A stretch of DNA of 64,000 nt. Source: Gluconacetobacter sacchari (GTDB taxonomy: Bacteria > Pseudomonadota > Alphaproteobacteria > Acetobacterales > Acetobacteraceae). The translations under genes and the position numbers were made by a program. This document shows positions 37,744-47,337 of this stretch, piece by piece; the first letter of the stretch is position 1; the number at the start of each line of letters is the position of its first letter. The notes beneath the pieces are model-generated. The model was not told where the DNA came from, did not search any database, and was given only the letters and a program-made list of their open reading frames with translations. The stretch covers positions 1 to 64,000 of the forward strand of contig NZ_JABEQJ010000014.1 in NCBI RefSeq assembly GCF_014174255.1, given 5' to 3'.

Positions 37744-38556
37744 ATGTTTCGTTTTATTGTCTTCGTTCTTTTGGCGATCGGGCTGGGGGGATTCGGAACC
37801 GCGGCCTGGATCGCGATCCACCCCCCGGCGGCCGGTCCGCCGGCCCGGAAAGCGATCATGGTCCAGGTCGTGGCCGCCTCCCGCGCGCTGGGTGGCGGAT
37901 ATCTGCTGAAACCGGCGGACATGACGACGATCGCCGTGCCCCGGGGGCGGGAAGGGCCCGATGCCATCGCGGCGTCGCCCGAGGCGCTGGCGGGCGCGAT
38001 GATGCTGCACGCCGTCAGCCCAGGCGCGATCCTGCGCGCCGGCGACCTGCTGCGGCCGGGCGACCGGGGTTTCCTGGCCGTCGCGCTCCATGGCGGCATG
38101 CGGGCCGTCACCATCGGCGTCGATACGATCACGGGCACGGCGGGCCTGATCTGGCCCGGCGACCATGTGGACCTGATCCTGACCCAGCTCTTTCCGGCCG
38201 AGCCGAGGCCCGAACGCCGCGTGGCGGCCGAGACGGTCCTGTCGAACGTGCGGGTCATCGCCATCGACCGCCGCCTGGTCCAGGGCGATGATGCCGCGAA
38301 GGAGCCCGCGGCGCGGACGGCCACGCTGGAACTGACCGCGCTTCAGGCCGAACAGGTGTCCGTGGCCACCCGCATGGGGCGGCTGTCGCTGGTGGTGCGT
38401 TCCGCCCGTTCGGATGACGAACCCGAACCGGCGCCGGGCGCCGCCTGGGCGGGCGATGTCTCGCGGATCGTGCGCGACGGCATGGTCGCGGCCCCCTCCG
38501 CCCGTTCGGTCACGGTCTACCAGGGCAGCGCGGAAGGGCAGGAGGTGCGGTTTTGA
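37744..38556 (+). CDS. cpaB: Flp pilus assembly protein CpaB/RcpC
   Basis: 270 residues from ATG 37744; a GTG directly before it is possible. One N-terminal membrane segment is followed by a SAF/AFP-like domain (GGGYLLKPADMTTIAVPRG, LRAGDLLRPGDRGFLAVAL). The RcpC part follows with GMRAVTIGVDTITGTAGLIWPGDHVDLILTQ. It is periplasmic and works with the secretin. It overlaps cpaC by TTGA. Confidence 0.9.
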   Translation: MFRFIVFVLLAIGLGGFGTAAWIAIHPPAAGPPARKAIMVQVVAASRALGGGYLLKPADMTTIAVPRGREGPDAIAASPEALAGAMMLHAVSPGAILRAGDLLRPGDRGFLAVALHGGMRAVTIGVDTITGTAGLIWPGDHVDLILTQLFPAEPRPERRVAAETVLSNVRVIAIDRRLVQGDDAAKEPAARTATLELTALQAEQVSVATRMGRLSLVVRSARSDDEPEPAPGAAWAGDVSRIVRDGMVAAPSARSVTVYQGSAEGQEVRF

Positions 38557-39932
38557 TCGCGCGCGACGGGGCACGGGCCCGGCTCGCCATGCGATTGCTC
38601 GCGGCCGGCGTCCTGTGCGCCCTGCCGGCGGCACGGCCCCTGGCCCAGGACGAAGCCGTCCACGGGCTCACCCTGGAGGCCGGCAGAGGGCGGATGGAAA
38701 GCCTGCCCGTTCCCGCGGCCCGGATCTTCGTCGTCGATCCCGGGATCGTGCGGGTTCGTCCCGCCAGCGGCACCAGCATCGCGCTGTACGGCGTGGCGGC
38801 CGGCCGGACGACGGTGATGGCGAGCGACGCCGATGGCCGGACGATCGCGCAGTTCACGGTCGACGTGGCGCCGTCGCGCTACGGCGCCTCGCGGGCCGAG
38901 GCCGAAATCGCGCGCCAGGTGCCCGGCAGCCAGGTCCGCATCCAGGCCGATCTGCACAATCTGGTCCTGACCGGCACGGTCGAGGCCCCCGAGGACGCGG
39001 CGAAGGCCGAGGACATCGCGCGGGGCTTCCTGACCGGCGGCCAGGGGGTCACCGACCGGATCGCCATCCGTTCGGCCACCCAGGTCACGCTGGCCGTGCG
39101 GATCGCCGAGATGGACCGCAACGTGGTGCGCCAACTGGGCATCGACTGGCAGGCGGTCGGCAATATGGGAAAATTCGGCAGCTTCCCCGCGCTGACCCTG
39201 AACATGAACGCCAGCACCGCCGCGTGCGTCGCGACGCGCAATCCGTTCTGCCTGGGCAGCAACGTCAATGGCGTGGTCGACGCGCTGGCCCAGGACAATC
39301 TGGTACGCCTGCTGGCCGAGCCGAACCTGACGGTGATGAGCGGGCAAAGCGCCAGCTTCCAGGTCGGCGGCCAGTATCCCATCCCCCTGGCGCAGCAGGC
39401 CGGCGCGATCTCGGTCGCTTTCAAGAGCTACGGGGTCAGCCTGACATTCCTGCCGACGGTCTTCAGCAACGGGCGGATCAACCTGCACGTGGTGCCCGAG
39501 GTCAGCCAGTTGAGCAACCAGAACAGCGTCTCGGTCACCGCCTCGGGCGCCACGTCCGTCATTCCCGCGCTGACGGTCCGGCGGGCGGAAACGACGGTGG
39601 AACTGGGCAGCGGCGAAACCTTCGCCATCGCCGGTCTGATGGAGGATTCGCTGACCGATTCGACCAGGGCGATTCCCGGCGCCGGCGACATCCCGGTGCT
39701 GGGTTCGCTGTTCCGGTCCGGCCATTTCAACAGACAGGAGACCGAACTGGTCATCCTGGTCACGCCCTACCTGGTGCGGCCGGTCGCCGACCGCGCCCGC
39801 ATGGCGGCCCCGACCGACCTGGCGGGCATCCCCGGCGAACTGGACCGCCTGCTGATGCTGCGGCAGGTCGCGCCCACGCAGCCCGCCCGACCCGTCCCCG
39901 TTCCCGGCAGCGCGGGTTTCTTCGTCGAATGA
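38553..39932 (+). CDS. cpaC: Type II/IV secretin CpaC/RcpA
   Basis: 459 residues from a TTG at 38553. GGAGG eight bases earlier and the TTGA overlap with cpaB support that start. A signal peptide ends near PLAQD. The N-terminal secretin-associated domain (IFVVDPGIVRVRPASGTSIALYGVAAGRTTVM) is followed by a BON-like part and the secretin core (QVTLAVRIAEMDRNVVRQLGIDW, EPNLTVMSGQSASFQVGGQYPIP, ETELVILVTPYLVRP). It forms the outer-membrane pilus pore. Confidence 0.93.
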   Translation: MIARDGARARLAMRLLAAGVLCALPAARPLAQDEAVHGLTLEAGRGRMESLPVPAARIFVVDPGIVRVRPASGTSIALYGVAAGRTTVMASDADGRTIAQFTVDVAPSRYGASRAEAEIARQVPGSQVRIQADLHNLVLTGTVEAPEDAAKAEDIARGFLTGGQGVTDRIAIRSATQVTLAVRIAEMDRNVVRQLGIDWQAVGNMGKFGSFPALTLNMNASTAACVATRNPFCLGSNVNGVVDALAQDNLVRLLAEPNLTVMSGQSASFQVGGQYPIPLAQQAGAISVAFKSYGVSLTFLPTVFSNGRINLHVVPEVSQLSNQNSVSVTASGATSVIPALTVRRAETTVELGSGETFAIAGLMEDSLTDSTRAIPGAGDIPVLGSLFRSGHFNRQETELVILVTPYLVRPVADRARMAAPTDLAGIPGELDRLLMLRQVAPTQPARPVPVPGSAGFFVE

Positions 39933-39943
39933 AGGAGCGCGGC

Positions 39944-40276
39944 ATGAGACAGTCCCGGCGCATCGCGCTTTCCTGTGTCCTCGCCCTTCTTGCCGGCTGC
40001 GCCGTGCTGGACCCTTATCGCAGGCCCGATGCATGGCATCCCTCCGGTGCCAACCAGGCGAACCTGGCGGCGATGGTGGCCGACCCGCGCGATCTGGCGC
40101 ACGGCCAGTCGGCGCAAGGAACGGACGCGGAGGCACCCGTCCTGGCCATCGACCGGATCCGGCAGGACAAGCCGAAGCGGCTGCCGGTCACCAGCGGAAT
40201 CACCACCGGGGTCATGGGATCGGGGTCCGCCATCGGCGGCAATGGCGGCGCGTCCGCCGCCGCGTACGGATATTGA
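39944..40276 (+). CDS. Small lipoprotein in the tad operon (CpaD position)
   Basis: 110 residues from ATG 39944, set by GGAG. A second ATG at 39929 overlaps the cpaC stop. The signal peptide ends in the lipobox LLAGCAVLDPY. It contains HPSGANQANLAAMVADPRDLAHGQ, which resembles the ending seen in CpaD-type Tad lipoproteins. It is about half the usual CpaD length. The Gly/Ala/Ser-rich tail is low in complexity. It probably helps place the secretin in the outer membrane, inferred mainly from position. Confidence 0.7.
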   Translation: MRQSRRIALSCVLALLAGCAVLDPYRRPDAWHPSGANQANLAAMVADPRDLAHGQSAQGTDAEAPVLAIDRIRQDKPKRLPVTSGITTGVMGSGSAIGGNGGASAAAYGY

Positions 40277-40279
40277 GCG

Positions 40280-41518
40280 ATGACGGGCGGGATGGACAGC
40301 GCGGGCCGGCATGACAGGCCGTTCCTGATGGGCTTCGTCGGCGACGCGGCGACCGAGGCGCTCATTCGCGAGGGTCTTGGCACCTTCGTCGGCCCCCCGA
40401 TCGACCTGCGCCGCGGTTCCGTCCGCACCGCCACCGCCGTACTGCGCCGGCAACCGACGCCGCGAATCCTCATCGTGGATATCGGGGACGAAAAGCAGCC
40501 GATCAGCGCCCTGCGCGAACTGGCCCATGTCGTCGAGCCCGACCTGTCGGTGCTGCTGGTTGGCAGCCTGGACAGCGCGGATTTCTACCGCGAGGTCACG
40601 CGCGGCCTGGGCGTGCTGGAATATCTGCCGCGCCCGCTGACGCGCGAGAAGATCGCGCGTGAATTCGGTCCCGTGCTGGTGGGGCAGAGTCCCGAGCGCG
40701 ACACCGGCGGACGATGCGTGACGGTGACCGGCGCCCGGGGCGGGGTGGGTGCCTCGACCATCGCGACCAATCTGGCGTGGCTGTTCGGCGTGGCGATGCA
40801 TCGCCATACGGCGCTGCTGGATGCCGACCTCTATCGGGGCATGACCGCCCTGCTGCTGGACGTGGAGGCCGGGACGGGCTTGTGCCAGGCGCTGGAAGCG
40901 CCGGAGCGGATCGACGTCCTGCTGGTCGAGCGCGCGGCCGTCCCGGTGGCCGAGAGACTGCACGTGCTGGCGGGCCGCCTCGATTTCATGGCCGACGTCG
41001 CCTGCGCGCCCGGCGCGACGGGCGCATTGCTGGGCGTGCTGCGGCATCGCTACAACGTCGTGGTGGCGGACGTGCCGTTCGTCCCCAACCGGTTCGGCCG
41101 CGACCTGCTGATGGAGGTGCATCAGCGGGTACTGGTCCTGGAGCCGACCCTGGCCTCGGTGCGCGAGACGCTGCGCCTGCTGGCGCTGCCGCCCGGCCCC
41201 ATGCAGAAACAGCGGCCGGTCCTGGTCCTGAACCGCACGGGCCGGCCGGGCGCGCTCAACCGTCGCCAGGTGGAGGACGCCCTGAAAAGCCATGTCGATC
41301 TCAGCATTCCCGACCTGCCGCGCCAGGTCGGAACGGCCGAAACGCTGGGCGAGGCGGCGGTGGCCACGCGCGGTCCGTTTCGCGATGCGATGCTCGAACT
41401 GGCACGCCAGGTCGATGGGGTGGGCATGCTCGATGGCGGGGCCGGCATGTCGGTGGCGCCCGGAAGGGGGGCGGCCGGCGGGCTGGGGCGCCGCCTGCTG
41501 TCGCGGGGCCGGCGATGA
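40280..41518 (+). CDS. cpaE: Tad pilus localisation ATPase CpaE/TadZ
   Basis: 412 residues. The N-terminal ~130 are a degenerate receiver-like domain (PRILIVDIGDEKQPISALRELAHVV). The C-terminal MinD/ParA domain has VTGARGGVGASTIATNLAWL with the atypical GGVGAST loop of CpaE and the switch ALLDADLYRGMTALLLD. It directs the pilus machine to its cell site. Stop and the cpaF start overlap as ATGA. Confidence 0.9.
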   Translation: MTGGMDSAGRHDRPFLMGFVGDAATEALIREGLGTFVGPPIDLRRGSVRTATAVLRRQPTPRILIVDIGDEKQPISALRELAHVVEPDLSVLLVGSLDSADFYREVTRGLGVLEYLPRPLTREKIAREFGPVLVGQSPERDTGGRCVTVTGARGGVGASTIATNLAWLFGVAMHRHTALLDADLYRGMTALLLDVEAGTGLCQALEAPERIDVLLVERAAVPVAERLHVLAGRLDFMADVACAPGATGALLGVLRHRYNVVVADVPFVPNRFGRDLLMEVHQRVLVLEPTLASVRETLRLLALPPGPMQKQRPVLVLNRTGRPGALNRRQVEDALKSHVDLSIPDLPRQVGTAETLGEAAVATRGPFRDAMLELARQVDGVGMLDGGAGMSVAPGRGAAGGLGRRLLSRGRR

Positions 41519-42918
41519 CGGGATTTCGCCCGCCCGCCTTCGGCCGCCGCGCGGTCGGCGGCGCCCCGCCGCCCGCGCCGGGTCCGGTTGCGCGGGCCGA
41601 CCGCGCGCGGACGTTTCCACGCCAGGACGCATCGCCCGAGCCTGGCGTGCCGCCGCCGATTCTTGCCGACCTGCGCGCGATCTGTCTCGACCGGCTGGAT
41701 CCGGCGGCCGTCGCCGTCATGGCGCCGGAGCGGCTTCTGACGGATATGGAGCGCCTGGTCGCCGAGATCGCGACCGAGCGGCGCATCCAGTTGAACAGCC
41801 GCGAGCAGCGGGCGCTGGCCGAGGGCCTGGTCTTCGACATGCTCGGGCTGGGGCCGCTGGAGCCGCTGCTCGACAACGAGGCGATCAGCGAAATCATGGT
41901 GAACGGGCCCGACCAGGTCTTCGTCGAGACCGGAGGCCGGCTGGTCGCGTCGGGAGTGCGCTTCCGCGACGCCGCCCACCTGGCGGCGGTCTGCCAGAGG
42001 ATCGCCTCCGCCGTCGGGCGGCGGGTCGATGAATCCAGCCCGATGGTCGACGCGCGACTGCGCGACGGCTCGCGCGTCAATATCGTCTTCCCGCCGCTGG
42101 CGCTGAATGGTCCCTACCTGACGATCCGGAAATTCGGCGGCGCGATCATCGATTTCGATCGGCTGATCGCACTGGGCTCGTTGAGCGCGCCGGTCGCGCG
42201 CGTCCTGCGGCTCGCTGCCCGGGCGCGGCTCAACATCCTCGTCTCCGGCGGCACGGGCGCGGGCAAGACGACGCTGCTGAACGCCCTGTCGCGCATGATC
42301 GATGCCGGCGAGCGGGTGGTCACGATCGAGGACGCCGCCGAACTGCGCTTGCAGCAGCCGCATGTGGTGCGCCTGGAAACCCGGCCGGCCAACCTGGAAG
42401 GCGGCGGGGAAGTCACCCAGCGGGACCTGATGCGCAACGCGCTGCGCATGCGCCCCGACCGCATCATCATCGGCGAATGCCGGGGGCAGGAGGCCTTCGA
42501 CATGTTGCAGGCGATGAATACCGGCCATGACGGCAGCATGTCGACGGTCCACGCCAACACCGCCCGCGACGCGCTGACGCGGATCGAGAACATGGTGCAG
42601 ATGGGCAATATGGGCCTGCCCCCACGCGCGATCCGCGCCCAGATCGTCGGCGCCGTCGACCTGGTCATCCAGATGGAACGCCACCGCGACGGCGGCCGGC
42701 GCATCGTCCAGGTCACCGAAATCTGCGGGCTGGACGGCGATATCGTGACCCTGAACGACATTTTCCGCTTCGAGATCCAGGGCGGGGAGGAAGATGGCCG
42801 CCTGGCGGGCCGCTATCGGGTCAATCGCGGGCCGCCGGCCTTTCTGCGGCGGCTGCTCTATTCGGGCCTGGAGCATGACTGGCAGGCGGCGCTCGAACAG
42901 GCCGGCGAGGCATGCTGA
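41515..42918 (+). CDS. cpaF: Pilus assembly ATPase CpaF/TadA
   Basis: 467 residues from ATG 41515. After a Pro-rich start come ALAEGLVFDMLGLGPLEPLLDNEAISEIMVNGPDQVFVE, Walker A VSGGTGAGKTTLLNAL, Asp box VVTIEDAAELRLQQPHVVRLETR, Walker B RPDRIIIGECRGQEAFDML and the His box DGSMSTVHANTARDAL. It is the secretion-type hexameric ATPase powering pilus assembly at the inner membrane. The frame is open upstream through cpaE by chance. Confidence 0.95.
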   Translation: MTGFRPPAFGRRAVGGAPPPAPGPVARADRARTFPRQDASPEPGVPPPILADLRAICLDRLDPAAVAVMAPERLLTDMERLVAEIATERRIQLNSREQRALAEGLVFDMLGLGPLEPLLDNEAISEIMVNGPDQVFVETGGRLVASGVRFRDAAHLAAVCQRIASAVGRRVDESSPMVDARLRDGSRVNIVFPPLALNGPYLTIRKFGGAIIDFDRLIALGSLSAPVARVLRLAARARLNILVSGGTGAGKTTLLNALSRMIDAGERVVTIEDAAELRLQQPHVVRLETRPANLEGGGEVTQRDLMRNALRMRPDRIIIGECRGQEAFDMLQAMNTGHDGSMSTVHANTARDALTRIENMVQMGNMGLPPRAIRAQIVGAVDLVIQMERHRDGGRRIVQVTEICGLDGDIVTLNDIFRFEIQGGEEDGRLAGRYRVNRGPPAFLRRLLYSGLEHDWQAALEQAGEAC

Positions 42919-43880
42919 TGGGCGGGCTTCCCGCGGCGCTGCCGTGGCTTCCGTGGGGCCTGTGGCTCGCGGCCATGATGGCCTGCGTGCTGCTGGCCCT
43001 GCGATCGCGGGCGCGCGACCGCAGGCGCGACGCACGGGTGGCGGCGGTGGCGCGCGCCGGCCGCCCGGCCCGGGCGACCGAACTGTCGGCATTCAGGCCG
43101 CGGCGTCGCGAGCGCCGTCCGCTGGCCGTGCGGGCGCTGGGGCTGCTGGGCGCCGATCTGGCGCGGGCGGATCTGTACCCCGTTCCCTGGTGGATCGTGC
43201 CGGCCGTCGCGGCCGTCGCGGCGGGCGCCTTCCTGACCGTGACGACCGACATTCCGGGCATTGTTTCCATTCCGCTTTCGATCGCCGGCGGCGTCCTGCT
43301 GTGCCGCGCCGCCTTCGGCTGGATGACCGAACGGCGGCAGGCGCGGCAGTTACGGCAGTTCCCCGACATACTGGCGGCGATCGTCCGTGCCGTCAGTGTC
43401 GGCATTCCGGTGCTGGAGGCGATGCGCGGCGCGGCGCGCGAGGCGCCGGAGCCGACTGGGCCGGAAATGTCCCGCATGCTGCATCAATTTTCCATCGGCG
43501 TGCCGCTCGACGAATGCCTGCGCGAGATGGCCGCCCGGTCGGGCCTGCCGGAATATCGGTTCTTCGCCACCGCCCTGGCATTGCAGGCCCAGACCGGCGC
43601 GTCGCCGCGCGCGACGCTGGAAGGGCTGGCCGATGTCATTCGCAAACGCCTGGCCCTGAAGGCCCGCGGCTATGCCCTGGCGTCGGAGGCACGGGCCAGC
43701 GCCGCCGTGCTGGCCGTGCTGCCGGCCGTGCTGGGCCTGCTGCTGTGGCTGACGAACCGGTCCTATATCCGCCTGCTGTTTTCCGACCCGGCGGGGCACG
43801 CGATCCTGTCCCTCGCCGCCGGATCGCTGGCGATGGGTGTCGTCACAATGCGCGCGATCATCCGCCGGACGCTGACATGA
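42912..43880 (+). CDS. tadB: Tad pilus membrane protein TadB
   Basis: 322 residues. Membrane segments lie near residues 12-32, 90-130 and 265-315. The central cytoplasmic T2SF-like domain has QFPDILAAIVRAVSVGIPVLEAMRGAARE and EYRFFATALALQAQTGASPRATLEGLADVIRKR. It is the platform protein that pairs with TadC. It overlaps cpaF by 7 bases and tadC by 4. Confidence 0.92.
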   Translation: MLMGGLPAALPWLPWGLWLAAMMACVLLALRSRARDRRRDARVAAVARAGRPARATELSAFRPRRRERRPLAVRALGLLGADLARADLYPVPWWIVPAVAAVAAGAFLTVTTDIPGIVSIPLSIAGGVLLCRAAFGWMTERRQARQLRQFPDILAAIVRAVSVGIPVLEAMRGAAREAPEPTGPEMSRMLHQFSIGVPLDECLREMAARSGLPEYRFFATALALQAQTGASPRATLEGLADVIRKRLALKARGYALASEARASAAVLAVLPAVLGLLLWLTNRSYIRLLFSDPAGHAILSLAAGSLAMGVVTMRAIIRRTLT

Positions 43881-44824
43881 CCGGCCTGCGCCCCGCGCTC
43901 TGCGTCGCGACCGGCGCCACGCTGCTGGCTGCCGCGCTGCTGGGCGCGCACGCGCGGCGGCAGCGGCGGATCGGGCGACGACTGCGCGACCTGCGCGGGC
44001 GCCCGGCGGCACGCCCCGCCGTGGCCGGCGTCAGGGAACTGGGCCGGTCGTCGCTGCGCTTGATCGCGGCGATGGGGCAATGGATCGTCCAGCGGGGCCT
44101 GCTGTCCGCCGGCACGCTGGACGAACTGCGCGCCTCGCTGGCCGCGACGGGCGTGCGGGGCGCCGGCGCCATCGGCCTGCTCATCGGGCTCAAGATCCTG
44201 CTGGCGACGCTGTCGCCGCTGCTGATGGCGCTCCTCCTCTCCCGGGTGGGGGGCGGCATGCCGCCGCTGCTCCACCGGGCGTTCGTGGCCGCCGCCGCGA
44301 TCGGCGGCCTGCTGCTGCCGGACACGATCCTGCGGGCGCGGCGCCGCCGCTACCTGCGGCAGGTCGAGCGCGGCCTGCCCGACGCGCTGGACGTGATGGT
44401 GATCTGCACCCAGGCCGGTATCGGGCTGGGGCCGGCGATCGCGCAGGTCGGCATCGAATTGCAGGATGCCTGTCCCGCGATCGCCGGCGAATTCGCCGTG
44501 ACGGCCGGCGAACTGGCCGTGACCGCCGATACGGGCCAGGTGCTGGCCAATCTGGGCACCCGCACCGGGATCGACGGGCTGAGGCGACTGTCGGCCACCC
44601 TGCTCCAGACGCAGCAATACGGCACCCCGCTCACCGATGCGTTGCGCGGGCTGGCGGCCGAGTTGCGCCAGGATATCCTGACCCGCTACGAGGCCGGGGC
44701 CGCGCGGCTCGGCGTACTTCTGACCCTGCCGACCGTGCTGTTCATCATGCCCTGCGTGTTCCTCATCGCCGGCGGCCCCGCCGGAATTCAGGTGATGCAT
44801 GTGCTTCACCATCAGGGCCGGTGA
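43877..44824 (+). CDS. tadC: Tad pilus membrane protein TadC
   Basis: 315 residues from ATG 43877, overlapping tadB as ATGA. A T2SF-like domain carries VERGLPDALDVMVICTQAGIGLGPAIAQVGIEL and LLQTQQYGTPLTDALRGLAAELRQD. Three or more membrane helices include the C-terminal LLTLPTVLFIMPCVFLIAGGP. It acts with TadB as the inner-membrane assembly platform. Confidence 0.92.
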   Translation: MTGLRPALCVATGATLLAAALLGAHARRQRRIGRRLRDLRGRPAARPAVAGVRELGRSSLRLIAAMGQWIVQRGLLSAGTLDELRASLAATGVRGAGAIGLLIGLKILLATLSPLLMALLLSRVGGGMPPLLHRAFVAAAAIGGLLLPDTILRARRRRYLRQVERGLPDALDVMVICTQAGIGLGPAIAQVGIELQDACPAIAGEFAVTAGELAVTADTGQVLANLGTRTGIDGLRRLSATLLQTQQYGTPLTDALRGLAAELRQDILTRYEAGAARLGVLLTLPTVLFIMPCVFLIAGGPAGIQVMHVLHHQGR

Positions 44825-44858
44825 GTCCGTGGATGGGAAATCCTTCGTGAAACGGGTC

Positions 44859-45611
44859 ATGAATACGAAATGGGCTGTCATGGCGCTCATGGCCGGGCTC
44901 CTTTCCGCCTGTGCCGGCGGCGGACAGGATCGGGGCGAGGGCGCCTCCCTCGACGTCGCGCGGGCGGCGCTGCGCGGCGGCGCGCCGCAGATCGCCCTGC
45001 GCGCCGCCACCGCCCGCCTGGCCGACGACCCGACGGATGCGGCGGCCTCCCTGATCCAGGGCGACGCGCTGACCGCGCTGGGGCGGCTGGAACAGGCCGA
45101 ATGGAGCTATCGTGCCGCCCTGCATCGCCGCCCTGACCTCGCCGCCGCCCATCTGGGGCTGGGCCGGTGCCTGCTGGCGACCTATCCGGCCGAGGCCGAA
45201 CGGCAGTTCCAGTCCGCGATCGACCGGGACCCGGGCAACGCCGCCGCATGGAACGATATGGGCGTGGCGCGCGACCTGCTGCGCCGCCATGACGATGCCC
45301 AGGCGGCCTATCGCCGGGCCCTGGCGGCAAACCCGCAGATGATCGGCGCGCAGGTCAACCTGGCGCTGTCCCTGGCGATGAGCGGCAATGCCGGCGCCGC
45401 CGAACGCCTGGTGCGCCCCTTCGCGGACGATGCCGGCGCGGGCGCCAAGCTACGGCACGACCTGGCGGCGGTGCTGGCGATGGGCGGCCAGCATGACGCG
45501 GCCGCGCGCATCCTGTCGTCGGACCTGTCGCCGCGACAGGTCGCCGATGCCCTGTCGGGCTACATGGCGGCGCGCGCCGCCGGAGCGCCGTCCCGCAACG
45601 CCACGCCCTGA
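44859..45611 (+). CDS. tadD: TPR lipoprotein TadD
   Basis: 250 residues from ATG 44859 (MNTKWAVMALMAGLLSACAGGG). The lipobox LLSAC settles the N-terminus better than an upstream ATG at 44799 inside tadC. At least three tetratricopeptide repeats follow (ALGRLEQAEWSYRAALHRRPDLAAAHLGLG; YPAEAERQFQSAIDRDPGNAAAWNDMG; DAQAAYRRALAANPQM). TadD-type pilotins help secretin assembly. Confidence 0.88.
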   Translation: MNTKWAVMALMAGLLSACAGGGQDRGEGASLDVARAALRGGAPQIALRAATARLADDPTDAAASLIQGDALTALGRLEQAEWSYRAALHRRPDLAAAHLGLGRCLLATYPAEAERQFQSAIDRDPGNAAAWNDMGVARDLLRRHDDAQAAYRRALAANPQMIGAQVNLALSLAMSGNAGAAERLVRPFADDAGAGAKLRHDLAAVLAMGGQHDAAARILSSDLSPRQVADALSGYMAARAAGAPSRNATP

Positions 45612-45613
45612 CG

Positions 45614-46861
45614 ATGCACGGCGAGGTGACCAGGGGCAGGGGCAAGGGCGGCAGGCGATCGCGCGGATCGGTGACGCTGCTGGTCGCGCTGGCCCTGCCG
45701 GCGCTGCTGGCCGTGCTGGGCCTCGGGATCGATATCGCCTACTGGGCGATGACGCGCCAGGAGGTGCAGCGCATCGCCGATCTCGCGGCCCTGGCGGGCG
45801 TCGCGCGCTACGGGGCCGGCGGCCAGGCGTCCGAGGCGCTGAACGTCGCGGCGTCGGTGGCCGAGCTGAACGGCCTGCCGGCCGGACTCCGGGGCGGGGA
45901 CGGCGCGACGACCCTGACCGACACGGCGGGGGCCTACGCGGCGACCATCACGTTCATCGCGCCGGCCACCCTCGCGGTCACGATCGTCAAGACCGTGCCG
46001 CGCCTGTTCAGTGCCCTGTTCCTGACCTCGGGCACCCAGCCGGTCGCGGCCCGCGCGGTGGCGCGGCTCCTGCCGCGCGCCCATGGCGGCCATGCCTGCC
46101 TCCTCGCCCTGTCCGGCGCGGGCGAAACGGTTCTGGACGACGGCGCCAGCCTGCGGATGGCCGGGTGCGACCTGCGCGCCAACGGCACCATGACCCTGGG
46201 CGCGGTTTCCGCCGTCGATGTCGCGAACCTGGTCGCGGGCGGCACGATCGGGCCGGAGGGCAACGATGTCTGCCCGGCGCTGACCTGCATCCAATACGCG
46301 GCGCAGGCGGCCGATCCCTATGCGGCTCTCTATGGTCCGCTGCTGGCCGTCCCGTCCCGCACCGTCGGCCTGCCGCGGGGGCAGACGATGCTGACGCCGC
46401 CCCCGGCCGGGGCGGCCTATGCGTGGCCGCCCGATGCCGGGTCATATACGCTGGCCCCCGGCATCTACGACATCGACGGAGATTTCAGCGTGCATGCGGG
46501 CACGACGCTGACCGGGACGGGGGTGACGTTCATCGTCAACGGCAACGTCACCATCGACGGTAATGCCGCGCTCCATCTGGCGGCGCCCGCCACGGGTCCC
46601 GCCGCCGGGCTGCTGTTCGCCGCGACCGGCGGGCTGTTCCAGCTCGCCGGCGGGGCGGCCACCGTTTTGACCGGCACGCTGTACGCCCCACGGGCCAGCC
46701 TGGTCCTCGACGGCGACAACGCGGCGGCGGGCGATTGCCTCTATGCCGTCGCCGCCTCGATAACGCTTCCCGGCGGCGCCGGCTTCGCCGATGCCGACTG
46801 TCAGGCGCCGGGCATGACGCCGATCCCCGACCTGCCGGGCGTCGCGAGCCTGGTGGAATGA
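45614..46861 (+). CDS. TadG-like minor pilin/adhesin
   Basis: 415 residues. GSVTLLVALALPALLAVLGLGIDIAYWAMTRQEVQRIADLAALAG is the N-terminal membrane anchor of TadG-type proteins. The rest is a beta-rich, Gly/Ala/Thr-rich exported part (YTLAPGIYDIDGDFSVHAGTTLTGTGVTFIVNGNVTIDG, then GTLYAPRASLVLDG) seen in TadG-related proteins without a von Willebrand domain. It probably sits at the pilus base or tip. It overlaps the next gene as ATGA. Confidence 0.83.
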   Translation: MHGEVTRGRGKGGRRSRGSVTLLVALALPALLAVLGLGIDIAYWAMTRQEVQRIADLAALAGVARYGAGGQASEALNVAASVAELNGLPAGLRGGDGATTLTDTAGAYAATITFIAPATLAVTIVKTVPRLFSALFLTSGTQPVAARAVARLLPRAHGGHACLLALSGAGETVLDDGASLRMAGCDLRANGTMTLGAVSAVDVANLVAGGTIGPEGNDVCPALTCIQYAAQAADPYAALYGPLLAVPSRTVGLPRGQTMLTPPPAGAAYAWPPDAGSYTLAPGIYDIDGDFSVHAGTTLTGTGVTFIVNGNVTIDGNAALHLAAPATGPAAGLLFAATGGLFQLAGGAATVLTGTLYAPRASLVLDGDNAAAGDCLYAVAASITLPGGAGFADADCQAPGMTPIPDLPGVASLVE

Positions 46862-47337
46862 GCGAGGTCCACAATCGCCGGCGCGGGGCCGGCGTGGCCC
46901 TGCTGGAATTCGCCCTGGTCACCCCGGTCCTGCTGGCCATGCTCGCGGCGCTGGCGGATTTCCCGCTGGCCTTCTGGTATCGGATGGTCGTGCTCTCGGC
47001 GGTCGAAGGCGGGGCGCATTATGCCTTCGCGGTGGAGCAGAACGAGTCGGGCACGCAGGCGTCGCTCTCGCCCGGCGCGGTCCGGAACGTGGTGCTGGCC
47101 ATCGGCGGCCTGCCGGGGATGCGGGCCACGGTCGGTTCCGCCACCACGAACTGCATCCAGCCGGGACCGGTCAGCCGCCTGGTCGCGGTCCCGGCGGACG
47201 GAACCTGCGCCGACGGGACCAGCCCCGGCACCTACATGTCCATCGCGGCCTCCTACAGCTACAGCCCGCTGATGCCGGTCTATGCGATGGTGGCGCCGAC
47301 GGACCTGACCGGGGCGGCGACGGTCAGGCTGCAATGA
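46858..47337 (+). CDS. TadE-like minor pilin
   Basis: 159 residues from ATG 46858. The N-terminus RRRGAGVALLEFALVTPVLLAMLAALADFPLAFWY is the TadE prepilin-like helix with the conserved Glu, cut by the Tad prepilin peptidase. A soluble domain with two Cys follows. It is a minor pilus component. Confidence 0.85.
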   Translation: MSEVHNRRRGAGVALLEFALVTPVLLAMLAALADFPLAFWYRMVVLSAVEGGAHYAFAVEQNESGTQASLSPGAVRNVVLAIGGLPGMRATVGSATTNCIQPGPVSRLVAVPADGTCADGTSPGTYMSIAASYSYSPLMPVYAMVAPTDLTGAATVRLQ

